64,000 bases of DNA from Clarkia xantiana subsp. parviflora (GCA_036873135.1 JAPTYO010000017.1:13516001-13580000), one strand, 5' to 3'; shown: positions 32,222 to 44,562, counted from the stretch's first letter. The notes: a model not told the origin generated them from the letters alone. Numbers and translations are program-made.

Positions 32222-32720
32222 TGAAAGTCGCCTTAAGTGGTGCCCGATGAAAGTCGCCTTAAGTGGTGCCCGATGTGAAATCGCCTTAAGTGGTGTATGC
32301 TGTTTATCGTTTAATTCGATGTAAGCAAATTTTATGTCATCAATAAATAAAGAGGTTGCTTCCAATCAGAGTTATTCTTAGATTTATGCTAAGTAGAAAA
32401 GTCGCCTTAAGTGGTGCACGATGTGAAGTCGCCTTGAGTGGTGCATGAGAAAAGTCGCCTTGAGGGGTGCACAATGTGAAGTCGCCTTGAGTAGTGCACG
32501 AGAAAACTCGTCTTAAGTGGTGCATGATGACAAGTCGCCTTAAGTGGTGCACGATTCTTAGATTTATTCTAAGTACTGAAAAGTCGCCTTAGGTGGTGCA
32601 CGGAAAAGTCGCCTTAAGTGGTGCACGATATTAAGTCGTCTTAAGTGATGCACGAGATTAAGTCGCCTTAAGTGGTGAATGATGATAAGTCGCCTTAAGT
32701 GGTGCAAATTAGTAAATCGT
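32222..32720. repeat. Tandem array of C, unit about 26 bp
   Basis: Diverged units built on AAGTCGCCTTAAGTGGTGCA, interrupted at 32290-32400 by an AT-rich spacer with an AATAAA-like stretch. A partner array is in D. Confidence 0.9.
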
Positions 32721-32900
32721 CGGGAATGACGTACGAAAATGTCTTAAGTGTCGAAGTATCAACCTAAGCAAGTATACTAAAGCCACTCGGAGAAGTGCAT
32801 TGAAAAGATCGGAACTAAGGAGGTCTGATAAATTAATAAGGGCTCAAAGGCCCAACGATTACAAAAGCGAGGAAAATACAAGGACTCTAAAGATAGGCAG
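32721..32900. other. Spacer between array and antisense gene (C)
   Basis: 180 bp, similar to 62345-62487 in D; no feature recognised. Confidence 0.5.
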
Positions 32901-34257
32901 TTAGGCTTGGTCCTTGTCAGCGGCATCTGTTGGAGCGGGGTCCACGAGGTCGGCGGCAGAAGTCTCCACAGGGTCGGCCGCGGGAGGATCGACTATCGGG
33001 GCATCCGCACTTGGAAGCTCAGCGGCATCTTCGACAATTGCGGGGGTACTCCCCCCATCACTCTCCTCGGAAAGAGCAAAGTACTTCTTCGCAAAGGGAG
33101 CGAGAGAAGGAGACTTGTCGAAGTTGATGGCGTCACCATACTCCAAGTGGACCTCCTCAACCGCATTGAAGAGAGTGTTCTCCACCTCCGCGCCGAAGAA
33201 CCTCATAGCATAAGCCTGGAAGTCCTCAGACTTCCGATAATCCTCCCGACCTTTGACCTCTGCCGCGACCAGCTGCGCAGGAACCCCCGCGAATTGCTCC
33301 TCCATAGCCTTCTTCTCGAGGACCAGCTTGTCCTCAGCAGCCTGCCGCTCCTGTCGCTCCCGCCTCAGGAGTCCCTCGAAGTCCCCGACCTGCTTTTGGA
33401 GGTCCTGAACCTTTTTGTCAAGGAGGGCCTGCTCCTTGGCAAGTTTCCCCCGCGAAGACTGGGAGGCCGCAAGATCCTCCTTAAGCTTGTCGAGGGCTGC
33501 TCGGTCCCGCTCCCGGGACTCATCATAGGCGATGAGGTACCCAAAAAGACGGTTGAAGTCCCCGAGCTCCTACAATAAGAGAGAAAAGTGTTAGTGGGAA
33601 CAACCAGATTTACCATCGAAGAGGGAGGAGCGAAATTTTACCTCTATCCGACGCAGGGACATCTCTCGGACATCCCGATGCATGGCCGTCCGATTCAGGG
33701 AAATCGGGTACCGCATGGTGGGCAGGATCGAGCCCGCCAGCAGATGCAGAGCCAGGTCCTCATGCTGGTCCCCTTGTCGAAGCTGGACCCCTTGAAGTGT
33801 TTGGATTGGAGTCCAGGGAGCGTTCACTTGCGCGGGGTCGAAGGCCCTATAGAAACTCCTGTCGAGAGGGACAGGAGGAGGGGCACGAGTCGTGGAGGGG
33901 CACGCCTCCGGCTCGACCCGGACAGGGGAAGGGTGAAGTTGTGGATGGGCGACGGTTGTCGCTGCTGTGGAGAAGATGAAGGGGGCAGCCCCTGAGAGGT
34001 TGGTTTCAAGGGAGACTGCCCCGTCCTCCGACGATGACGAAGGGAGCCACCCTCATCAGTCTCCTCGGAGGAGTCCAAGCTTTCCACACGACGAAACTGT
34101 TCGCCGGTCGGGGTTTTCTCCCAGCTGAGGGAGGCGCCCCTGTTGAAGACGGTGCATCCGCGGAAGCTTCTGCACCCGATGGAGCCCCTGAGCGACCTGC
34201 ACCTAGAGGACGAGAGGCTTCAGAAATGTAACTAGGGAGTTCATCAGGATTCTTACA

Positions 34258-34266
34258 CCAAACAAT
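34258..34266. other. 9-bp target duplication, left (MITE in C)
   Basis: CCAAACAAT; repeated at 34799-34807. Confidence 0.92.
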
Positions 34267-34798
34267 GGGTTAATAACTAAAAAACTGTCCAATGTTTACC
34301 CTATGTTAAAATTAAGTGTCTGAAGTTTGAAATGTTAAAATAGACTGTCCCAAGTTTCATTTTTGTTGAAATTTGGTGTCTTTGTGCGTCTTTTCATCTC
34401 CATTTAATCATTTTCATCAACCCAACCACCCACTCATAATCCATCACTCTTTACTTTTCACAAAAACGTGAAGTTTCACCCTAAAATTGAACATTAAAAA
34501 AAAGTTTCTAGAAGAGTGGCGTGGAGCCATTTTCCAAGGACAATAGAGCGAGATTTACTTGCGCGGATGTGGTCAACTTCTTATGTGACGGTCCCGGCAA
34601 GATGACGAGAAGGGAGTGTGTATGGGAGCTCGAATTTGACAGATGGTTTCGTCGGAATTGACTTCTCTAAAGTAATCACACCGAGACACCATATTTTAAC
34701 AAAATTGAAACCTTGGACACTACAGTTTAACAGTTGAAACTTCAGACACCTAATTTTAACATAGGGTAAACCTTGGACAGTTTTTTAGTTATTAACCC
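34267..34798. mobile_element. Mutator-like MITE in the antisense gene of C
   Basis: 532 bp with inverted ends of about 60 bp starting GGGTTAATAACTAAAAAACT, and a perfect 9-bp target duplication. No ORF of its own. A 9-bp duplication is characteristic of the Mutator superfamily. The empty site is preserved at 27872-27880 in the same element. Confidence 0.9.
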
Positions 34799-36118
34799 CC
34801 AAACAATACGTCGGGAGACATATTGATCCTTCCCGCGGTAGTGATAGTAGCCTGCCTTCAGGACACGAGGAGTTTCGCCTCGAAGGATTCGTCTAACATC
34901 AGCAATACGGGCCTCCCTGGTCGATGGAATCAAATCCCTCAGGACCATCCTCCTATATGATTTAATAGCGAGTCGGATCTTTTTACCTTCTTCAGCATTC
35001 TGGACGTCGAAGAGTTGGTCCAGCTCCACGCGCTTCCGCTTGGGTTGCTCCGCAGAAGGAGACCCCGACTGAGCCGCAGCCTTCTTGGCGGACTTCCTCT
35101 TCCACGAAGGGCGGACAGCATCGGTCTGCCCCTGCTTAAGGAATAGATCGGTCAGCACAATACCCTCTTGGCTGCAAACAATAAACGAAAAAAGAGTTAG
35201 AAGTTTACCCAGGGAACCACATTGGAAGGGTCGTCGAAAAGCTGCCCCCCAGAGATTATATCGAGGAGTCGGATCCCGGCGTTCACCAGGTCCCGCTCCA
35301 CGAGGGAATTGGCATCGAGGGGAGTGTAGGACTCTCCCCATCGGTAAAGCTGGATGAGTTGAAGAGTTTGGAAATCTTCGTTTGTATAGGTGTGGAAGGC
35401 AGGCGGGGAGTCTGCTTCCACCTCCCATCGGGGCCATGGGATCGAAGAGTGTTGGATGAAGAAGTAGATCCTCTTCCAACCACTGTTGTCGGACCCCGTG
35501 TCAACCAGGAGTCCCCGACCCTTGACCACCTTCCATGTGTCATTGGTCCAGTTGCACCGTCCAAGTTGTGCCTTGTTCCACTTCGGCATTCGGGGATAGA
35601 AGGCGCAAACCCCCGCCTCGTTGCACTTCATCCCGTAGAAGGTCCTGAAGAGCTTGAGGCTGTATACCCACCGCTGTCGGAAGCAGAGGACCTGGAAAGC
35701 ATTCCACAGGCGAATGGCGTGTGGAGAGAAGGTGGTGGGATTAGTTTTGTAATGCTGGCACATCTCGACCAGATTACCACAGAAGGGGAATCTGATCCCC
35801 GCTGATACTTGCCCCGTAGAGACAAATACCTCCCATTTTCGGGGACGAGTAACCTCAGGGTTACCCGAGGGGCGAGGCCAAGGATACGGGAAACGGGGTT
35901 CCCAAGTAGAAGTGATGCACCCCTCTGGGAGAGCTGCATCATAAGCAGTATTGGAGATTTCATTCAGAGCATAATCAAAGTTGAAGGGCTTTCTCCCATC
36001 AGAGCTGGATCCGCTGTCTGAAAAGTAGCAATGGCAAGGAAGGCACAGTGGGATTTTCGGAAAGTTGTAAACAAGGAAAACATGAACGAACAATAGAGAA
36101 GAGACCCTTACCAGACAT

Positions 36119-36655
36119 GGCGATTGGAGGTTGAAGGAATGAACTTGGTGTTGCCGGAAAGATGACCGGAGAAACTCTGAGATCTTCGGAATCGTAGGGC
36201 TTGAATTCGCAGAGAAATCGCAGAGAGCTTTTGAGAATTCGGAAACGGTAAAAGTGCAGCTGTGCCCACGGTTAGGGTTTTATAGGCGAAGAGGACAACT
36301 GAAGGGGCACTTCGATCCGAGTCGTCAAAGTTGAAGAGTTTTAATCTGAACCGTTGAGATGGAACGTGCAGAAGGGTAACGGGCGTAATGATGAAACGGC
36401 CTGAAAAGCACTTTTTAGAAAAAACAGGCGCAAAAAATCAGGCAGGAGTGCAGAAGACGTCGCTTCACTAGCTGCTGCATTTAATGAACCGGGGAATCGA
36501 AAAGTCCCCTCAGATTTGGCAGTTATCCACAAAACATCGAGGAAACGTGAAGGAGAAGACTAGTATTGAGTGACTGTGCCAAGGGAAAGATCCCCGATTC
36601 CAATATCGGGAGGTCGGGAGTTGAAAGACACGATGAACTAAAAGTCCCTCATGTC
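36119..36655. other. Upstream region of the C antisense gene
   Basis: It should contain the antisense promoter and 5' untranslated region. A possible minus-strand TATA-like word (TATAAAACC, from GGTTTTATAG at 36277-36286) lies about 160 bp upstream of the ATG. Otherwise no feature. Confidence 0.4.
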
Positions 36656-36666
36656 TTGGGGGCAAA
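36656..36666 (+). promoter_or_regulatory. Polypurine tract of C
   Basis: TTGGGGGCAAA abuts the 3' LTR. Confidence 0.8.
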
Positions 36667-37383
36667 TGATGGGTTCTGCTATGGCCGTTAGGCCCCTTAA
36701 CGACAAGGAAACGGCGAACAGGCCCACTGGGCCCCAAATGAAGGTCAAGATGACCTAGGTGAAGGGTCCCGACGTAGGGAGTCCCGATGATGAAAGGTCT
36801 CGACAGAGTCGGTCCCGATAGGTGAGCTGGAAGCTCCCGATGAGAAGCCTTTAAGTAGGCCCCGATGATGAATCCCTGAGAACGATTAGCCCTGTCACGA
36901 TGACGAGGGGCCCCGAGCGGTGACACAACATGATAACTCTGGAGTCCCCGATGTTAGTCGGGACTCGTTATCAGATGATAAGGCCGAGATACGCGGGGCG
37001 TGGCCAAGATACGCGGAACGTGGTTAAGATACACGGAGTGTGGCCAAGATACGCGAGGCGTGGCCGAGATAAGTGAGATCATGGCCTAGATAGGCGGGAT
37101 CACACCCGAGATACACGGGATACGGGCTAACCACCCCCAACGGTTCACCAGGTAACTGAGGTGTCTCTTCGTCTATAAAAGGGCAAGAGGTCACCTCAGA
37201 TCATTTTACGTTGAAATACCTTACTCGAGATTGCTGCTTGCCAGTCCATACAAGATACTCATTTAAGCATCGGAGAGGGATTCTGGGTCACCGCCCGGTC
37301 TATCCCCTCTTGCAGGATTGCTTGGAGCAAAGGAGCTAGGATCGCTGTCAAAGTCCGTACCGGAGTTCCACCGTGATCCAACA
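36667..37383 (+). repeat. 3' LTR of C
   Basis: 717 bp, the same length as the 5' LTR with a small number of mainly transition differences. The U3 20-bp repeat starts at 36983. Confidence 0.95.
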
Positions 37384-37388
37384 CAAGG
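37384..37388. other. Target-site duplication, right (C)
   Basis: CAAGG, identical to 24832-24836. Confidence 0.93.
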
Positions 37389-38239
37389 TACCCTTTTTGT
37401 GAAGTGGAGTACCCCATAAGTATGCATGGTTCAGCTCTTGGACCAAACTTGTCATGATTGTTTAGCTTTGTTGTGAAGCAAAGGCAACCAATAACTCTTA
37501 AATGTTGAAGAGAAGGCACCTTCCCATATAACACTTCCATAGGTGACTTGATCTTCAAGATAGAGGATGGTAGCCTATTGAGTATGTAACAAGCATTTAG
37601 AATGCAATATCCTCAGTGTCTCAAAGTCATTGATGCTTGAAACCTAATTGCTCTAGCAATGTTTAGGATGTCTCTATGCTTGCGTTCCACTCTTCCATTT
37701 TGTTGTGGTGTATGCACACAACTAGTTTGGTGATGGATGCCAAATTGGAGAAGCAACTCCTTGCAAACTGAGTTAGTGAACTCAGTGCCGTTGTCACTCC
37801 TTAAGGTCTTAACCATAGTACCAAACTGATTCTTCACCATGAGTAGGTAGTTCTTGATGTGCAAGAAAGTGTCACTCTTGAACTTCATTAAGTACACCCA
37901 AGTTGCTCTTGAACAATCATCTACTATTGTCAAGAAGTATTGATTGCCCTTGAAGGTTGGCACTTTGTAGGGACCCCATAAGTCCATGTAAATAAGATCA
38001 AAAGGCTTAGAAGCAATAGAGTCACTTATTGGAAATGAAAATCAAGATTGCTTGGCAAGAGGGCAAATTGTGCATTGTTTGATACAACCATAAGATTTAT
38101 TCAAATTCAAAACATCTAAATGGTTGAGGTAAGTCTCAGAGACATGGCCCAAACACCTATGCCATCTCAACACCTCTTCCTTATTCCCCAAGCAAGTGGC
38201 TGCAATCTTCCTTGAGCTTGAAGGAACCACATCCTTCAA
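37389..38239 (-). pseudogene. Copia integrase half of Pol (B), with in-frame stops
   Basis: Minus strand. Pre-integrase zinc region (RWHRCLGH then CTICPLAKQ), integrase core with MDLWGPY, LRSDNGTEF and NGRVERKHRD giving the D-D-E residues, then NACYILNRLP and the C-terminal GYSTSQKGYLV, after which C interrupts. Stops are TGA at 38042 and 37613 in the same frame as the flanks. The gene continues at 24831 on the other side of C. Confidence 0.88.
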
Positions 38240-38257
38240 GGTGTATAGACCTCTATT

Positions 38258-39734
38258 TCATTCCCCAATCACCATGGACTTGCCACTCGGGCCCTGGAGT
38301 AACACATGATCAGAAGTAAAGATCACCTTACAATTCAATTGGCTAGGAAGCCGAGATACTGAGATCAAATTGAATTTGAAATCAGTTACAATAAGATGTT
38401 GGTCAGAGTGAATCCACTTGAGAAAGAGCAAGAACCAATATGAGTTACTTTGCATTTGTGACCATTTGGTAAATGAACATATTGATGATCAGAATCACAC
38501 TTCTTCATATCAAATAACCACTCAATTTGATGTGTGATGTAATTAGTTGCACCTGAGTCAACTATCCAAACCATTGGGTCACTTGATATACCTGCCATAT
38601 TGACATGAGCTTGTTTAACATCTTCAAAGCTCAAAGGTGAATGCTCAAAGTAATCATCATGAGCAGCTACATGTTGGATTCTCTTGTTGGCTGTGCCATG
38701 AAAAATCCTCTTGTCCTTGGCTGCCACATGCTCAATGGCACTTGAGCTTCCACCATCTTCAACAATGTTGGCTGAGTTCCAATTCCTCTTAGGAGCATTT
38801 GGGTTGTACATTGGATGACCTTGTGGATATCCATGCGTGCTATAACATTGATCCTCTATGTGGCCTCTCTTGCCACAATAGGTGGAAATAGGAGGGGGAG
38901 GTCTCTCATTGGGACCATTTGGAATGCCTCTGCCCCTGCCATTGCCATTGCCATTGTCATTGCCTCTTCCATAGGTTCTTCCCCTTCCATAGCCTCTTCC
39001 ATTACCTCTTCCACCATAATATGGATTGTTTCTTGTGTATAAGGCAGTTGCCTCACCCACATCTCCAATAGAACCAGAAATGGTCCTTTGACTTTCTTCT
39101 TGTACCAAAACAGAGAAGGCAATGCTAAGAGATGGAAGTGGTTGCCTCATGAGCAAGCTACTCCTAATGTGTCCATAAGACTCATTTAGTCCTAAGAGAA
39201 AAGCCATCAATTTTTGCTTCTCCTTGTGTTCATTGACAATAGCAATGTCTCCAGCACATTGAAGATTCAATCATCAACTGAAGCAAGAGCATCCCAAAGT
39301 TGTTTCATCTTTGCAAAGTATTCAGTGATGGATAGAACCCCTTGAGATGTTTGGTAGATCTCCCTGGTCAGTTGGAAGATTTGAGTACCATCCACCTTGT
39401 CAAACATTTCCTTAAGGTCATCCCAAATGGAAGAAGCAGTGGGATTGTAGATCAAACTAGTGACCAAGTCTTTGGCTACACAATTCCTCAACCAAGCCTT
39501 GACTATTGCATTGGCCCTATCCCATTTCACCCTGTCTGCCACACCAACACTTGTTCTTGTGAATGTGCCATCAATAAAGCCCAATTTATTCTTCACTAAC
39601 AAGCCTTCCTTGATTGAGGTACTCCAAACATGATAGTTGGAGGTACCCTGCAGCTGAAAAGGTATGAGCATATGGCCAGTGGTGTCAGATGGGTGTATGT
39701 AAAGAGGATCATCCACATTGGATTCATGAGCCAT
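38258..39734 (-). pseudogene. Copia Gag and protease (B)
   Basis: Gag starts at ATG 39734 (MAHESNVDDP). The copia Gag pattern (NYHVWSTSIKEGLL) runs to a frameshift at about 39268 and then resumes. A Gly/Arg/Asn-rich stretch (GRGYGRGRTYGRG) precedes a zinc knuckle whose first Cys is absent (STYCGKRGHIEDQC). The protease has the active site IVDSGATNYIT near 38560. A frame change near 38400 and a TGA at 38258 break the chain before integrase. Confidence 0.85.
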
Positions 39735-40483
39735 TTTGCAAGTCAGTCAAGTAGAATGAACTTGTTGAAAGAGATGTGAACTTGGGTCCCAAGAGATCAC
39801 TAGAATAAATGGTAAAGAAACCCCACGGAAATAGATGATGATATAGATAAGACTGGCACACCAAATCTGCTAAGAATAGGACAAATCCAGCTAGTAGATA
39901 GTACAATCCGTACCACTACGCATCAAAATGAGCGAAACCAGTGATTGAAAATCATCAAAAACTTGATAATAATCAGTTCTCCATTAATGGAAGCACGAAA
40001 TTCTTCAATAGAATCAAAGAATATGCTGAAGAATACCCCAGAACTCACAATGGTCACTCAGCCGAGTAAGGATGAAGTAATCCACTAAACGGGTAATATC
40101 CAAGTGTTATAATCAATGAGACTAGTTCAAACAATCTCAGAATCCATCAATGATGCTAGAGGAATGACACACACTTCAGGGAATACCAAAATCAAGCACG
40201 CAAATAGCTCAATCTGAGCTAGAACAAGTAGAACAAGGCAAATCAAGTGCTATGGCCTATGAGCAATACTAGCACTGTCCTCAGTTCCTTATGTGCGTGA
40301 ATGAGCATGAAATGAGACTTACTAAGAGTTCATTGTTGAATGTAAAGTGAGAATTCAAGCTGAGTTGATGAATCCTGAAGCGTAATGAGGTAAATCCACA
40401 CAAGACTAGGCTGGCATATTGAAGCAAATGGGGGAAAACTTCAAGTTCCTTGATCCATTGCATACGCCGCTATGAATGTCCTT
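39735..40483 (-). other. Leader of copia B
   Basis: About 750 bp between the primer-binding site and the Gag ATG. No ORF of note. Confidence 0.6.
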
Positions 40484-40497
40484 GTGCTCTGATACCA
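40484..40497 (-). promoter_or_regulatory. Primer-binding site of B (initiator tRNA-Met)
   Basis: On the minus strand TGGTATCAGAGCAC directly abuts the LTR. This is the standard plant copia site. Confidence 0.93.
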
Positions 40498-40703
40498 TAT
40501 GAATGGGAATGCTTCATTAATCAACTAGGTATTACAAAGCAAGTGTTACAATATATATACTAGGCAAAACTAGGATCACCAACTAAGGCTATACACTAAA
40601 CTATGAACCAGGTGTATGCATAGTGAACCAGGTGCATACATAATCTAGTGTGTATGCATTGTGTAAGTAGGTTCATACATAGAGTGTAGAATACACTTCT
40701 ATA
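40498..40703 (-). repeat. 5' LTR of B (right)
   Basis: 206 bp, TATGAATG...CTTCTATA. Confidence 0.93.
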
Positions 40704-40708
40704 GATTC
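40704..40708. other. Target-site duplication, right (B)
   Basis: GATTC, identical to 22450-22454. Confidence 0.9.
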
Positions 40709-41050
40709 TAACTGCGCTGCTTGGTGGCGATGTCGAGAATAAACCAGTGAAGGTCTTCTCTGATAGTCAAGCAGCCATTGCGGCAGTCAAGAATCCGAAG
40801 TACCATAGTAGGACCAGACACATTGATATGAAATAATTTCATGCTAAATTTTAATAGTAGTAGACAATATAATCACTATGGAATACTTTTCCACCAATAA
40901 CTTGGTAACGGACCAATTAACTAACCCACTACGCAAGGACATATTCGAAAAATCATGTAAAACTGCTTGGATTGCGTAGGGTTTAGAAATGGAATGTATC
41001 TGTGATAGCATTTTGATATTAGAAAGTTACATTTTGTGAGCGAAAGAATT
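40709..41050 (+). pseudogene. RNase H end of copia E, continued after B
   Basis: It picks up the reading cut at 22454: VFSDSQAAIAAVKNPKYHSR and RHIDMK, then scattered remains of the C-terminal tail (DQLTNPLRKDIFEK). Several stops. Confidence 0.8.
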
Positions 41051-42089
41051 GCAACTGAGTTTATGATCAATCGACGTCATAATGTTTTGATTACATCAGA
41101 TTTACGGTCTATAAACTAAGTCGTAGGAGGACGCAATCATCTGCCAAACTATGTCGAATGTGGGCCTTACCTAGTCACACAGGTACGGTCGTCTTGCGGT
41201 GGAGGGAGTCTTCCACCAAACAAGACTGGATAAGAGTCAGGGGGATAACCTGATAAAGCAAGACGATTATCTAGTTTCGAAGTAACTCGACGTGATCTTC
41301 GTTTTGCGTATCGCCGTGATGAACTTCGTTCATCATTTAACCACATTCTGGGCCAGAGAGAATCTGTGATAGCATGATTGACATATCCCTTTCTTGTCAA
41401 CCCAAAAGGTTCAGGTATGCTATCAACGCGTGCTTCATACTACGCGTGCCTAGTTCGACCACGGGGTCACAGCTCGGTTGTGCTAGGAAGGAATCCTCGT
41501 GATTCTGGCGGGCGCAAAATTCTTCACCTCGAGTGTGTGATTGATCTCAGGAGCCTTATGAAGAGGCACCTAACGTATCCTCACGGACTCAGAACTCATA
41601 TCTAAGGTCAGGCTCAATGCTCGCTTCCCGGCGTACGAGCGTAGTGCTAAACAAAAAGGCCAAGTGACCACGTCTTTGGAAACCGGTTGGGCCTGACTAA
41701 GGATATGAGCAATGTGGATGGTCAAGTTCACCTGTAATTCACCGACTCTTGTATTCACTAGTTGGCCACCAACCGGATATTAGTTAAAGGTTGTGAATAC
41801 TTGTACGGATGCCAAATGTAGAATTATCAGTTGACCTAGGATACAGCGCGGTACAATATATAAATGTTGTTTATAACAGGTTGATTGGAGAAAAAGGGAA
41901 TCAACGTTCCGCGGGCGATACAATACTCCTAACAGATGAGTAGCACGATGCCCGTCGTATCCGCCGGTCGCACGGCAAACCTCGTATGAACTATTCGGAA
42001 GTAAGGAGCAGATCAAATGAGAGAAATGTTGATGCAGATTTGGACGACAATACATTAACAGGCACCCTCCCATTCCGGCGAGTGGGAGC
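41051..42089 (+). other. 3' untranslated region of E or flanking DNA
   Basis: About 1 kb without credible ORFs. It ends in CGAGTGGGAGC, a copia-like polypurine tract, just before a TG. Confidence 0.4.
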
Positions 42090-42700
42090 TGTAAGCATAT
42101 GGTAATGGGCGCCGTAATTGGTAGCCCATAATATGTATAGTTTACCTAATGAACTTGTGTAAATGTCACATTAGGGTAACTGGGCTAGACCCAAATCCCA
42201 ATTGACATGGGAGGCCCAAAATTGGGCCTCGCCAAGTACATAGGCCGGCCGAAAGTTTATGGTGGGGTAAAGTGGACTTTTGTCCACTTTACTCCTCCTA
42301 TAAATAAGAGGTGTTAGGAGATTTTTAGGGTTAATCACAATTTCCTCATCAGATTGTTTTAGAGAGAAACCCCCCCCCCCCCTAACACCTAGTTCGGCCG
42401 AACCATATCCCTCACCAAGGGTGTGCCAAATTGCTTTCGAGCAAACTCTCCAAAGATCTGTCCCCGTGCCAAGAATGGATCAGAGGCTTTGCTATGGAGC
42501 TTGCACCACGTAGGGCTTCTCTAACAAGAACCTCTACGGGCCCTGACCGGAGGATCGTGAACTCCCTCCAGAGAAGATCTTGGGTCTACGGATCATCCTA
42601 AAGGTATGTGTGAATCTTCCGCTGCGTAATTCCGATTACTAGCATGTACCTTGTTTTAGTATATGTAGTGATTATTCCCCGTAATCTAACGATATCAACA
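42090..42700 (+). repeat. Probable copia LTR (3' LTR of E)
   Basis: It starts TGTAAGC after the purine tract. A TATA box (CTATAAATAAG) is at about 42299 and a C run at 42371. A copia-typical end region holds CTTCCGCTGCGTAATTCCGA and TACCTTGTTTTAGTA. The right edge (AACA at 42700) is a guess, and no second copy is in the window. Confidence 0.45.
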
Positions 42701-42835
42701 CGGGGTGAAGTCGTATCTCGTATGCGCAAGGCCGCCACATGACCAGTGGTAAACTCAGCATATATGCGCAGCTAACAAAAGGGAAAGTCGTGGGCAAGGG
42801 TAGCCTCCTTCCCTTCCTTGTATGCGCTCTCCTGC

Positions 42836-44047
42836 TGTAAACACCTAATTTTAGACCACGCACGACTTGCGTGACGTGTGGCGTACCTAAATGAGGAAGT
42901 GTCTAAATTTGGCAAGTCGCAAAGCTTCCAAAGATGCTCAGAGCAATATTAGGATAGTTATCTGTATTTATTGCAGTGTATATTTGCTGAATATATGTAT
43001 TAAGTATTTAGAATATTTGGAGTATATTAGGAAAATAAATCAGTATTATTTACTGCTTAGATTAGACTAGACCTAGACACTATAAATAGGATATGTTTAC
43101 ATGTAATGAGGGGGATAAAATAATATCAATAAACAGAAATAGATACTCAAGAATCCGATCGGCTCATTCGTTTTTTTTGTATTTTACGAAGCTCCATACG
43201 TATCAACTTCAATCAACTGAGTGGTCTTTTGTATTATTTAATATTATTAATATGATTATCTCCTTCTGAAGAAATTGAAAGCACTTTACAGAGACGGGTA
43301 AAGGAGCTCCATCCGGCTTCATCCATTTGTCTGGTCTTCTTCGACCGCGCCTTCCCTCAGACACCACCACTTCCGCGTTGAACCATCTGCGACCGCCCAG
43401 TCTGTTTCTGATCATGACGCCAACCCCATATACAGCACCAAGCTTCTGCCTTCATCTGATACGCCATGCCCCGACCTTGCTTTTGCCTTCGTCTTCCATC
43501 CGCCTCTGACCGGATCAGCCCCAACCATGGTGTCGCATCGGCTCGTTCACTAGTTCTGTCCGGCCAAGACTCCATTTCTATCAGCACAGAACACACCGTC
43601 TCCTACATCGTCTTCATCATCCATCGATCACAACCTTGCTACTCGTCGCTGGCTCACCTCCGACTAACTGTCGTAGCCTCGCTGTTCCCGATCGAGATAC
43701 TGGTTCCGGCCATTCTCGACACAGAAACACTCCTTGGGCAACCTCGTTTCGTTTCCAGTCATCTCTACGATCCTATCACTATCTCCCTTTTCTGCTTTTC
43801 CCTACACAAGAGAGACGATCGACTCTAGTGAAGGGGAGAAAGTCGATGAGCATCATTCTCGTCTATCCATCCATCTCGGATTGCTCTCCTCTGCCACAAC
43901 GCTCTATGCTCGTGTTTGACCAAGGCCCAGTCTAGTCCAGTTACGCTTATGCATATCCACTCCATTCTGTAAGCTCTTCACAAATCTCTAATTTGATTTT
44001 ATGCGATAATTATAAGAGTGGGTACGTGATTCGATGCTTCGTATGTA

Positions 44048-44089
<42 letters not shown>

Positions 44090-44559
44090 AAGATTTCCAT
44101 GATAATTAATGCTCTAAAATGGTGATTGGAATGGTAATGGTGTAATTTCATGATTTCTTATTTTTTTCGTTAAATTGGAGATGTTTATGGTTTTCATGCT
44201 GAGTTAAGTTTTAATCTGACTGCTTTAAGAACAACTTTATTTAATACACTAATTTTGATGTTTAACTTTAGTGAGTTGATGTTAAGTTATTTAACATGAG
44301 TTGGTTGTAATTTAATACTCAAATGGCAGTTTGTGGATGTGTATCGAAAGGACGTGATTAATTTCATGTATTTTAATTCGTAATAGAACCCCCGAACTCG
44401 AATTTATGATCGTAGACCGATTTTATACCTAGGTGTTTAATTCGTTATTCGCTTAGGTATTTTAGGAATCTAGTTAGCCTTAATTAACTAGTGGCGACTC
44501 TTTCAAAATTGCACGTTTTCAAAACGTAAATCGCCTTAGGTCAGATTTTAGGTCCAACA
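42836..44559 (+). repeat. 1.7-kb LTR of a Tat/Ogre-like element (H)
   Basis: It starts TGTAAACACCTAA and ends GGTCCAACA, four bases before a primer-binding site. TATA box (CTATAAATAGG) at about 43080 and AATAAAC at 43131. An AT microsatellite occupies 44049-44087. Open frames at 43327-43930 lie on both strands and are not supported as genes. No partner LTR is in the window. Confidence 0.75.
44049..44087. repeat. (TA)n microsatellite in H LTR
   Basis: About 19 alternating TA dinucleotides. Confidence 0.95.
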
Positions 44560-44562
44560 ATT

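Larger units (their letters stand above)
32901..36118 (-). pseudogene. Antisense spliced gene of C, interrupted by a MITE
   Basis: On the minus strand exon 1 is seven bases (ATG at 36118). A 94-bp intron 36018-36111 follows (GTAAGG...TTTCAG), and the join restores an MSDSGSSSDG start. Exon 2 (36017 to about 35209) has the conserved domain (FRTFYGMKCNEAGVCAF). The next join near 35172-35208 is unclear: the GT-AG interval is only 37 nt and out of frame. A basic region follows (KRKRVELDQLF). The MITE at 34267-34798 splits the next exon. A 72-bp intron is at 33570-33641. The last exon (to the stop at 32901) is Glu/Lys/Arg-rich, probably a coiled coil, ending ADKDQA. It is distantly related to the antisense gene of A in domain order. 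Function unknown. Confidence 0.75.
24837..37383 (+). mobile_element. Tat-type gypsy element C with three LTRs
   Basis: 12,547 bp, TGATGG...AACA, flanked by CAAGG. Terminal LTRs are 717 bp each; a third LTR (27031-27742) lacks its first five bases and lies after a truncated gag. Downstream are a second primer-binding site, a stray piece of antisense gene, a second copy of the gag 3' end, pro-RT-RNase H-aRNase H-integrase, a 26-bp array, an antisense gene broken by a MITE, and the 3' LTR. D is a relative of the same subfamily. Confidence 0.93.
22455..40703 (-). mobile_element. Copia element B with non-canonical TA...TA ends
   Basis: A minus-strand Ty1/copia element, about 5.7 kb without the nested C. 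The two LTRs are 206 bp each and start TATGAATG and end CTTCTATA, not TG...CA. Duplications are GATTC. A primer-binding site for initiator tRNA-Met abuts the right LTR, proving minus orientation. Gag and pol are largely readable with a few stops and frameshifts. C is inserted within pol. Confidence 0.93.

Noticed and set aside
42691..42705. GATATCAACACGG as a decayed primer-binding site after the 42090 LTR
   Set aside because: Too degenerate, and a 3' LTR should not be followed by one.
43327..43928. Overlapping ORFs of 60-120 codons in the H LTR
   Set aside because: They lie in two or three frames and both strands in a C-rich part of an LTR, without motifs.
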